A stretch of 8,111 nucleotides of DNA from Minisyncoccota bacterium (GCA_018061745.1 JAGOTN010000022.1:1-8111); one strand, 5' to 3'; positions 1 to 4,768 are shown, numbered from the stretch's first letter. A program made the numbers and translations. Notes: generated by a model not told the origin, from the letters alone.

Positions 1-66
1 AAGAACGAACAGAACTGCGACACTTCCACAACCGAAAAAACAGCTACTTTGCTTATCTATCTTCAT
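1..66 (-). CDS. 5' part of an unidentified small membrane protein (runs off left edge)
   Basis: An ATG at the high-coordinate end opens a frame of 22 codons with no stop before the window edge. The peptide starts MKIDKQSSCFFGC and continues into a hydrophobic stretch (GSVAVLFVL), which resembles a short cytoplasmic tail followed by a membrane segment or a signal sequence. It lies 49 nt downstream of the APS-kinase-like gene on the same strand, with no terminator hairpin visible between them, so co-transcription is plausible. There is no Shine-Dalgarno at normal spacing. The family cannot be recognised from so few residues, and a chance open frame is possible. Confidence 0.35.
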   Translation of the reverse strand, partial: MKIDKQSSCFFGCGSVAVLFVL

Positions 67-115
67 AATTTATTTTAAGACCTTTCTTGTTCCAAAAACT
101 ACATCATGAAATACC

Positions 116-904
116 CTATGTCAACTCACCTCTTTCCCGCAACTCCGCTCTTTTTTTTGTTGCCGAAACACTCTCCAATTCTTCTCCTAAAAATTCTTGT
201 TCGATTTTGTAACCCACAGTTCGTCCATAAGTAATGTGTACCAAGTTCGGCACTAGTACGATTTTATAGTCCACATCTTCTTCAAATTTATCTGACAAAT
301 CCTTGCGTATTCGCACTGCAGCAGATTCAAAATCAAACGGATTATCTCCAACACCTTGAACATCACGAATCATTAAAAAGACCTGTCCTGTCTTCTCTAT
401 AGCTCTTTCAAACAAAGCTCGGTGTCCTTCATGCCACGGTTGCCATCGTCCAAGAAGTTGAGTTGTCGGAGATTTTGAATCCCAACCCGTTCCTAAAATT
501 CTTTTTGAAATATAAGCCGACCAATAATCCGCATTTTGACTTGTGATTCTAAAATCAAATTTTTCAGGAGCAACAAAAACTTTATTTGTATCTTCAAATC
601 TTCCTTCTGAAATCGTGTCCAACCAAATCACAATATCCGGATTAAAAATTTCTCGAGATTTTTCTGTCGGCGAAACAAAATCTGCCACAACATGATTACC
701 CTTTTTAATTTCTTCATCTGCCAAATCTGACATTCTTTTTGACTGTCTCAATCTTCCTTCTTCTGAAAAATCCCAATCATTAAATTTTTCACGAACTTTA
801 TCTGCGTTCAAATGCACTGCGTTTATTTTTGGAATCAACCTTTCAGAAAAATAAGTTTTCCCTGAACCCGGCAATCCCATTACAAGTATTTTCTTTGCAC
901 TCAT
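116..904 (-). CDS. Two-domain protein: APS-kinase-like P-loop kinase fused to HxGH nucleotidyltransferase
   Basis: Seen: 262 residues with two modules. Residues 1-125 carry a Walker A motif GLPGSGKT (10-17), then LNADKVREKFNDWDFSEEGR (32-51) and VVADFVSPTEKSRE (72-85). That order matches adenylylsulfate (APS) kinase: the substrate-binding D-x-VR segment, the FSEE segment and the FxSP strand. Residues 149-262 carry LLGRWQPWHEGHRAL with the HxGH signature (H158, H161) and a late SATKKR element (247-252), the two nucleotide-binding signatures of the cytidylyl/NMN-adenylyltransferase superfamily. Known: APS kinases phosphorylate APS, and HxGH enzymes transfer a nucleotide to a phosphorylated substrate. 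Inferred: kinase and transferase may act in sequence on one small metabolite, possibly a surface-sugar or cofactor precursor; the substrate is unknown. No ATP sulfurylase or sulfate gene is nearby, so sulfate assimilation is not supported. No Shine-Dalgarno is present, and TATAAT lies 11 nt before the ATG. Confidence 0.85.
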   Translation of the reverse strand: MSAKKILVMGLPGSGKTYFSERLIPKINAVHLNADKVREKFNDWDFSEEGRLRQSKRMSDLADEEIKKGNHVVADFVSPTEKSREIFNPDIVIWLDTISEGRFEDTNKVFVAPEKFDFRITSQNADYWSAYISKRILGTGWDSKSPTTQLLGRWQPWHEGHRALFERAIEKTGQVFLMIRDVQGVGDNPFDFESAAVRIRKDLSDKFEEDVDYKIVLVPNLVHITYGRTVGYKIEQEFLGEELESVSATKKRAELRERGELT

Positions 905-915
905 ATTTATTTTTA

Positions 916-945
916 ATTATAATTTGCTAAACATCTACCAAACAA
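916..945 (-). promoter_or_regulatory. Probable promoter of the APS-kinase-like gene, near-leaderless
   Basis: A perfect TATAAT (minus strand, 921 to 916) sits 11 nt before the ATG. A weak -35 candidate TTGTTT (945-940) is 18 nt upstream and overlaps the T-tract of the preceding terminator. A start 6-7 nt after the -10 would leave a leader of only about 5 nt. The -35 is poor, so the call rests mainly on the -10. Confidence 0.45.
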
Positions 946-969
946 AAGGCCAGCTTATGTTTAGCTGGC
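941..969 (-). terminator. Intrinsic terminator after the epimerase gene
   Basis: A 7-bp GC-rich stem (GCCAGCT at 949-955 with AGCTGGC at 963-969) has a 7-nt loop. On the minus strand it is followed by CTTTTGTTT. It lies 130 bp after the epimerase stop codon and just before the promoter of the next gene, so it separates the two units. Confidence 0.65.
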
Positions 970-1098
970 ATTCTTTTATCTATTTAAATAAGGAGAATTT
1001 TTATACAAGAATACAAGCTGAACACAATGATTCGCTTGTACAACATGTATTACTTTTTTGAAAAATATTTTTCATATTTGTTTTGTCGAATGAGTATA

Positions 1099-2055
1099 CT
1101 ATCTACTCTCAAACCAATCAATGGTCTTTTTCAATCCTTGTTCAAAATTGAATTTTGGTTTATAACCCAAGACTTTTTTTGCTTTAGAAATATCAGCGTG
1201 GGTGTGTTTAACATCAGCAGATCGAGTTGGTCTTTTTTCCAAATCTAATTTCTTTCCAGTATGTTTTTCAATTAATTTTCGCACCTCGTTTAAAGTAGTT
1301 CTTTCTCCATGTGCGACATTAAAAATATCTCCACCAAATTTTTTGCTAGACTTCATTGCTAAAATATTTGCATCTACAACATTGTCGATATAACAAAAAT
1401 CCCGAGATTGTAATCCATTTCCTTCAACAAAACCTTTTTTATTATTTGGGAAATAAAGTGACTCAAGCCACGCCGCAATTACTGTAATATAAGCATCATC
1501 CCCATATTGTCCTGGACCAAAGACGGTAAAATAACGTAAACAAACAGTATCTAAATTAGAAATCGCACTAAAATTTCTACAAAAAACTTCTCCTACATAT
1601 TTTTGAGTTGCGTATGGAGATTTTGGATCTGGAAAATTATCAGACTCTTTTGTTGGCATTTGTTTAGCTCCACCATAAACAGAAGAAGACGAAGAATAAA
1701 TAAATCTTTTTACTCCATAAGTTTTAGCAGTTTCAAGCAAAGCAACAGTTCCCACAACATTTGCTTCTGTAGTTTTCACTGGATACTTCACAGAAAAAGA
1801 AACTCTTGGAAGTGCAGCAAAATGAAAAACATATTCTGGTTTATGTTTTGAAAAAATATCTTTCAAAGCTTCCTCATCTAAAATGCTTTTTTCATAGAAA
1901 GTAATTTTTTTATTTATAGAATCTTTTCTTCCAGAAGAAAGGTCATCAATTCCAATAACTTTCGTTTTAGGAAACTCTTTTAAAAACTTATTCACAAAAT
2001 TACTCCCGATAAAACCAGCACAGCCTGTTACTAAAATCGTTTTTGGTGAAGTCAT
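1099..2055 (-). CDS. NAD-dependent UDP-sugar 4-epimerase (extended SDR family)
   Basis: An extended short-chain dehydrogenase/reductase of 318 residues. A Rossmann motif TGCAGFIG (10-17) binds NAD. An acidic residue after strand 2 (IGIDDLSSGR, about 34-43) fits NAD preference. The catalytic triad region is SSSSSVYG (121-128) with Y148xxxK152 in SPYATQK. SRDFCYIDNVVDA (217-229) is the usual substrate-domain motif of GalE/WbpP-type UDP-glucose or UDP-N-acetylglucosamine 4-epimerases. Length is normal for that group. These enzymes invert the C4 hydroxyl of nucleotide sugars for cell-surface glycans; the precise sugar cannot be fixed from sequence. A TTG start three codons upstream (2064) is possible but would overlap the -10 element, so the ATG at 2055 is chosen. 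There is no Shine-Dalgarno. The gene lies directly downstream of tRNA-Ile. Confidence 0.9.
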   Translation of the reverse strand: MTSPKTILVTGCAGFIGSNFVNKFLKEFPKTKVIGIDDLSSGRKDSINKKITFYEKSILDEEALKDIFSKHKPEYVFHFAALPRVSFSVKYPVKTTEANVVGTVALLETAKTYGVKRFIYSSSSSVYGGAKQMPTKESDNFPDPKSPYATQKYVGEVFCRNFSAISNLDTVCLRYFTVFGPGQYGDDAYITVIAAWLESLYFPNNKKGFVEGNGLQSRDFCYIDNVVDANILAMKSSKKFGGDIFNVAHGERTTLNEVRKLIEKHTGKKLDLEKRPTRSADVKHTHADISKAKKVLGYKPKFNFEQGLKKTIDWFESR

Positions 2056-2063
2056 ATAAGCCA

Positions 2064-2091
2064 ATTATAGACTTTTCTGTGCGCATGCCAA
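2064..2091 (-). promoter_or_regulatory. Leaderless promoter of the epimerase, -35 inside the tRNA gene
   Basis: TTGGCA (2091-2086) and TATAAT (2069-2064) are spaced by 16 nt on the minus strand, which is close to the sigma-70 consensus. The ATG begins 8 nt after the -10, so transcription would start at or within a base or two of the initiation codon. The -35 is formed by the T-stem/acceptor end of tRNA-Ile. The tRNA could also be co-transcribed with the epimerase. Confidence 0.6.
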
Positions 2092-2153
2092 GACTCGAAC
2101 TTGGGACCTCGTCATTATCAGTGACGCGCTCTAACCACCTGAGCTACACGCGC
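2080..2153 (-). tRNA. tRNA-Ile (anticodon GAT)
   Basis: A complete 74-nt cloverleaf on the minus strand. The acceptor stem is GCGCGTG/CATGCGC with one G-U pair. The D arm is GCTC...GAGC, the anticodon stem CGTCA/TGACG with loop CTGATAA (anticodon GAT), and the T arm CCAAG-TTCGAGT-CTTGG. The discriminator is A and CCA is not encoded. It reads AUC and AUU codons. In many bacteria this tRNA lies in the 16S-23S spacer. Here it is about 510 bp after the 16S on the same strand, separated from it by terminators, with its own promoter and no 23S after it. Confidence 0.97.
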
Positions 2154-2368
2154 ATATCTACTTCTCTATAGGTGTGCAAAAGACTATAACAAAATAATGC
2201 CGAAATGTAAAAAGAAAAAGGCCTTGCGGCCCGTTTGTATGGAACGAGTGGTGCTCGGTCCTTTTGAATCTCAGAGGATTCATTTTTCGGATTTTCTCTC
2301 TTCTCACAAGAAGAGAGAAAGATCGCTACAGCAACGCCTAATATCAAAATATAAATAAACGTATTCAT
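2144..2368 (-). CDS. Doubtful small lipoprotein-like ORF
   Basis: From the ATG at 2368 the frame encodes MNTFIYILILGVAVAIFLSS followed by Cys, then a charged stretch EKRENPKNESSEIQKDR. This is the layout of a lipoprotein signal peptide: a short N-region, a hydrophobic core and an LSSC lipobox, which would anchor the mature peptide on the membrane through its cysteine. The frame (74 residues) then runs on through the terminator hairpin at 2212-2232 and the tRNA promoter, and stops only at a TAG inside the tRNA-Ile gene. The last 30 or so residues look like translated non-coding DNA. Either the natural stop was lost by mutation or frameshift, or the ORF is accidental. No Shine-Dalgarno is present; the upstream sequence is C-rich (CCCACCCCACCC). 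No homologue is recognised. Confidence 0.35.
   Translation of the reverse strand: MNTFIYILILGVAVAIFLSSCEKRENPKNESSEIQKDRAPLVPYKRAARPFSFYISALFCYSLLHTYREVDMRV
2183..2211 (-). promoter_or_regulatory. Promoter of tRNA-Ile
   Basis: On the minus strand TTTACA (2211-2206) is followed after exactly 17 nt by TATAGT (2188-2183). This is one mismatch from consensus in each hexamer. The predicted start lies about 20 nt before the tRNA 5' end. It follows a terminator directly, so the tRNA can be transcribed independently of the 16S gene. Confidence 0.65.
2212..2232 (-). terminator. Short intrinsic terminator upstream of the tRNA unit
   Basis: On the minus strand a compact GGGCC-GCAA-GGCC hairpin (4 G-C pairs plus one G-U, GNRA loop) is followed by TTTTTCTTTTT. 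It would end a transcript coming from the small lipoprotein-like ORF. It sits inside that open frame, before its stop codon. Confidence 0.6.
2293..2320. repeat. Perfect 12-bp inverted repeat in the lipoprotein-like ORF
   Basis: TTTCTCTCTTCT (2293-2304) and AGAAGAGAGAAA (2309-2320) are exact reverse complements around a 4-nt loop. The hairpin lies over the codons for the lipobox region. There is no T-tract on either side, so it is not a standard terminator. It could be an RNA structure near the start of the message. Confidence 0.6.
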
Positions 2369-2424
2369 CAATTTTTACGGGTGGGGTGGGTTGAGATAAG
2401 AACTAAATCCATTCGATTTAACCA

Positions 2425-2464
2425 TAATAAAAACAGCCGGTCAACGAAGTTGACCGGCTGTTTT
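2425..2464 (-). terminator. Strong intrinsic terminator of the 16S rRNA transcript
   Basis: A perfect 16-bp stem (2430-2445 with 2449-2464) encloses a 3-nt loop, with core CAGCCGGTCAAC. On the minus strand it continues into TTTTTATTATGG. It lies 22 nt beyond the outer arm of the pre-16S processing stem. The primary transcript therefore contains 16S rRNA only. Confidence 0.85.
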
Positions 2465-2486
2465 AATATTAAAAAGTTTTATCCAC

Positions 2487-2541
2487 TTAATACCGGTAAA
2501 TATAAGAATCTCACAACTACTTGATTTGTTTCGCTCACTTA
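2487..2541 (-). other. 3' arms of the pre-16S processing stem
   Basis: Two segments of the 16S trailer are complementary to the leader. 2523-2541 pairs with 4167-4185 over 19 positions (18 Watson-Crick pairs plus one G-U). 2487-2514 pairs with 4297-4322 over about 26 positions, interrupted by a 2-nt bulge and one mismatch. In bacteria such leader-trailer helices bracket the 16S and are cut by RNase III. The inner arm directly follows a CUCC motif (2552-2542 region), which would then sit at the base of the stem. Confidence 0.85.
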
Positions 2542-2664
2542 GGAGTCTTTCCTCCCTGTCTTTGCATACTTTAAGGAAAAAATGCAATTTTCCTTCTGTG
2601 CTCGATCGAGGCACAGAAATCGACCGTCTAAGTTTAAACAGCATTGCTGCTTAGACGTGTTTTC
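2542..2664 (-). other. Unusually long hairpin-rich 3' trailer (or 3' extension) of 16S
   Basis: About 120 nt separate the normal 16S end position from the processing stem. On the minus strand this stretch folds into successive hairpins: 2625-2657 (8-bp outer stem, CGTCTAAG type, with a 4-bp inner stem), 2594-2618 (8-bp, loop TCGATCGAG on the plus strand), 2573-2595 (8-bp, AAGGAAAA with TTTTCCTT, sharing 2 nt with the previous one), and a small GGAG/CUCC hairpin at 2542-2555. The final RNA bases before the stem read AGACUCC. No catalytic intron core is visible and the length is too small for a group I or II ribozyme. It may be trimmed as trailer or kept as an rRNA extension. Confidence 0.6.
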
Positions 2665-4168
2665 ACTTGAATTAATCCACGAACAGCTTCCGCTACCCGT
2701 GCCTTGTTACGACTTACTCCCTGTTATTGAGTTCACTGTAGTCCCAGATAAACTAAGATTTCGAGTGCTCCCAACTCCCTTGAGTTGACGGGCGGTGAGT
2801 ACAAGACTTGAGAACGTATTCACCACAGTATGGCTGACCTGTGATTACTAGCGATTCCGGCTTCATGCAGGCGAGTTGCAGCCTACAATCCGAATTGGGC
2901 CTACTTTTGAAGGTTTGCTCCACCTCGCGGTATTGCGTCTCTCTGTAGTAGGCATTGTATCATGTGTGCAGCCCAGGACATCAAGGGACATGCGGACCTG
3001 GCGTCATCCTCACCTTCCTCCCCCGTTTCAATTCACAAATAAATATTTTTAAAAATATTTATGCTCTGAAACGGGGGCGGTCTCGTATGACACTTATAAC
3101 ATACGACGAGGGTTGCGTTCGTTACCCCACTTAAGGGAACAGCTCAAGCCACGAACTGACGACGGCCATGCATCACCTGTCTAATTGCCCGAAGGCTACC
3201 TAAGTTTCCCTAAGTATTCAATTAGATTTCTAGTCCTGGTAAGGTTCTTCGTTTAGTTACGAATTAAGCCACATGATCCACCGCTTGTGCAAGTCCCCGT
3301 CTATTCCTTTGAGTTTTAATCTTGCGATCGTACTACCCAGGCGCCAGACTTAACGCGTTAGCTACGACTCGGAGAGGGTCGATACTCCCCAAATCTAGTC
3401 TGGATCGTTTAGGGCGTGGACTACGGGGGTATCTAATCCCCTTCGCGACCCACGCTTTCGTCCCTGAGCGTCAGAAATGTGCCAGTGTACTGCCTTCGCT
3501 TTCGGTGTTCCCCATGATATCAACGGATTTCACCCCTACACCATGAGTTCCGTACACCTCTCACACCCTCTAGATCTGCCGTTTCGATTGCATTTTCCCA
3601 GTTGAGCCGGGAGCTTTAACAATCGACTAACAGATCCGCCTGCGGACCCTTTACGCCCAATAATTCCGGATAACGCTTGGGGCACTCGTATAACCGCTGC
3701 TGCTGGCACGAGTTTAGCAACCCCTTATTCATAGGGTAACGTCAAATTTTTCCTCCCCTATAAAAGATGTTTACATCCCTAGAGACTTCATCCATCACGC
3801 GACGTCGCTCCGTCAGACTTTCGTCCATTGCGGAAGATTCTCGACTGCGGCCACCCGTAGGTGTATGGTCCGTGTCTCAGTACCATCGGTGGGGGTCAGG
3901 CTCTCACCTCCCCTAGGCGTCATAGCCTTGGTAGTCTTTTACACTACCAACAAGCTGATACCCCGCAGGCTGTTCCTAAAGCGCTAAAGCTTTACCTCGA
4001 AAGGACTATCAAGTATTAGCTATGGTTTCCCATAGTTGTTCCTGACTTCAGGGTACATTCCTACGTATTACTACCTCGTCTGCCACTCGGCTCTAAGCCT
4101 CGTTCGACTTGCATGCCTTATCCACGTCGCCAGCGTTCATCCTGAGCTAGGATCAAACTCTAAATTTA
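2665..4168 (-). rRNA. 16S ribosomal RNA, CPR type, without canonical anti-Shine-Dalgarno
   Basis: This is the RNA of the small ribosomal subunit. On the minus strand it starts with AGAGTTTGATCCTAGCTCAG at 4161-4142. It then shows the 530-loop region GTGCCAGCAGCAGCGGTTA (3709-3691), the 790-loop GGATTAGATACCCCCGTAGT, AACTCAAAGGAATAGACGGG in the 920 region, and TACTCACCGCCCGTC near position 1400. It ends with AAGTCGTAACAAGG and helix 45, which has an intact GGAA loop for dimethylation by KsgA. Ends are set by analogy to E. coli, so both are approximate; about 1504 nt. Helix 40 is expanded by an A/T-rich hairpin (3020-3077). After helix 45 the tail reads GGATTAATTCAAGTG instead of GGATCACCTCCTTT, so the ribosome lacks the CCUCC core there. 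No 23S or 5S follows. Sequence features point to Patescibacteria, probably Parcubacteria. Confidence 0.97.
3020..3077 (-). other. Expanded helix 40 of 16S rRNA
   Basis: Where most bacteria have a short CCAGU...ACUGG hairpin before GGAGGAAGGUG, this gene has an 11-bp stem (CCCCCGTTTCA at 3020-3030 on the plus strand, TGAAACGGGGG at 3067-3077). It is topped by a perfect 24-nt A/T palindrome (3039-3062). The insert adds about 40 nt to the helix. The stem closes perfectly, so it is probably retained in the folded rRNA as an expansion segment, though excision cannot be excluded. Confidence 0.8.
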
Positions 4169-4322
4169 AGTGAACGAAACAAATCAAAAAGTCGTGACCT
4201 TTTGTTTTGTTCCATTTCTTGTTGCTAATTTTTGTTATTCCTGGAATTGTTGTTTTTGTTGGAATTTTTGGAACTTATAAACAAAACAATGTTTATGTGA
4301 TTCTTATATTTACCAGTATTAA
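4167..4322 (-). other. 16S leader with 5' arms of the processing stem
   Basis: The leader holds the partners of the trailer arms: 4167-4185 (inner helix, ending at the 16S 5' end) and 4297-4322 (outer helix). The roughly 110 nt between them have almost no counterpart on the trailer side (8 nt) and form a large side loop. In that loop a 6-bp GTTCCA/TGGAAC stem (4209-4214 with 4269-4274) and a 6-bp hairpin (4277-4282 with 4291-4296) can fold. The RNA is rich in AACAAAAA-type runs. Confidence 0.75.
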
Positions 4323-4337
4323 ATTGACAAAGGTCTT

Positions 4338-4361
4338 TAAAAAACTCCTCTCTTAAGGAGT
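4338..4361 (-). other. 5'-terminal hairpin with T-tract in the rRNA leader (attenuator-like)
   Basis: On the minus strand ACTCCT-TAAGAG-AGGAGT (4361-4344) is followed directly by a T-tract, TTTTT plus one more at the stem edge. By the position of the promoter, the hairpin would begin at the first or second base of the transcript. It has the form of a weak intrinsic terminator, but so close to the start it may instead protect the 5' end or act as an early pause signal. Confidence 0.5.
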
Positions 4362-4368
4362 GGTAAGC

Positions 4369-4396
4369 ATTATACGCATATATATTCTAAGGTCAA
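4369..4396 (-). promoter_or_regulatory. Promoter of the 16S rRNA gene
   Basis: TTGACC (4396-4391) and a perfect TATAAT (4374-4369) are separated by 16 nt on the minus strand, preceded by A/T-rich DNA that could act as an UP element. The predicted start is near 4362, about 195 nt before the mature 16S. The strength fits a stable-RNA promoter. A second TATAAT at 4433-4428 lacks a good -35 and is not called. Confidence 0.8.
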
Positions 4397-4435
4397 GCTT
4401 TACTAGCAGGTTAAAAATATGGCTTATATTATAGA

Positions 4436-4473
4436 TAAAAATCAGGGTGAAAAAGAAACTTTTTCACCCTGAT
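4436..4473 (-). terminator. Intrinsic terminator of the 87-residue protein gene
   Basis: A perfect 15-bp stem, ATCAGGGTGAAAAAG (4441-4455) with its complement (4459-4473), has a 3-nt loop. On the minus strand it is followed by a T-run (TTTTATC). It lies about 30 bp after the stop codon and about 40 bp before the 16S promoter, insulating the rRNA unit. Confidence 0.85.
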
Positions 4474-4504
4474 ATAAGGATTAATAAATATGTAGAATTA
4501 AGTT

Positions 4505-4768
4505 TCATTCTTCCTGACTTGCGGGAAAATGACTCGAAACAAACACTCCGTTAACAGCCACGAGACCACGACTTTGCAAGAAGTAGAAAAGCTCACGCTT
4601 TGTAAGATGATTCTTCAAACTAGTTGGTACCGCAACAATACCCGTGACAACAACATACGTTGAACTTGAGCCTTCTTTTGTATTCAGAACGTTCAAATCC
4701 AGAAAAGCCCTGCGACCAGGAACTCTCTTTGTTTGTTCTAGTAACCTATTTATCAACTGATTATTCAT
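4505..4768 (-). CDS. Uncharacterised 87-residue protein, monocistronic
   Basis: The family is not recognised. The protein begins MNNQLINRLLEQTKRVPGRR, has a hydrophobic central part (STYVVVTGIVAVPTS, about 35-49), a basic segment (KNHLTKRELFYFLQSRG, about 52-68) and an acidic end (ASQEE). There is no clear signal peptide, membrane helix or cysteine motif. The central stretch alternates like beta strands rather than a membrane segment, and LTKRELFYFLQSRG could be a helix. It stands alone, with terminators before and after it, just upstream of the 16S promoter. There is no Shine-Dalgarno before the ATG and no convincing promoter. The stop is TGA. Coding is supported by the terminator 30 bp after the stop and by a plausible globular composition; function is unknown. 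Confidence 0.65.
   Translation of the reverse strand: MNNQLINRLLEQTKRVPGRRAFLDLNVLNTKEGSSSTYVVVTGIVAVPTSLKNHLTKRELFYFLQSRGLVAVNGVFVSSHFPASQEE

Noticed and set aside
1012..1040. Inverted repeat TACAAGC...GCTTGTA
   Set aside because: Seven pairs with a 15-nt loop and no T-tract in an AT-rich spacer could arise by chance.
1027..1851. Plus-strand frames at 1027-1248, 1202-1393 and 1603-1851
   Set aside because: All are antisense to the epimerase gene, with Phe/Ser/Cys-rich nonsense composition and no family features.
2441..2644. Minus-strand frame of 67 codons
   Set aside because: It covers the 16S terminator, the processing-stem arms and the trailer hairpins, which account for the sequence.
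2542..2664. Self-splicing intron in the 16S tail
   Set aside because: About 120 nt is too short for a group I or II core, and no conserved core elements or homing-endonuclease frame are visible. Kept only as an open question about the trailer.
3039..3062. A/T palindrome as a terminator or protein-binding operator
   Set aside because: It sits inside the 16S gene at the tip of helix 40 and closes with the flanking stem, so an rRNA helix is the simpler explanation.
2582..3546. Open frames on the plus strand at 2582-2788 and 3322-3546
   Set aside because: They lie within or across the 16S rRNA gene and its trailer on the opposite strand; the rRNA explains the sequence.
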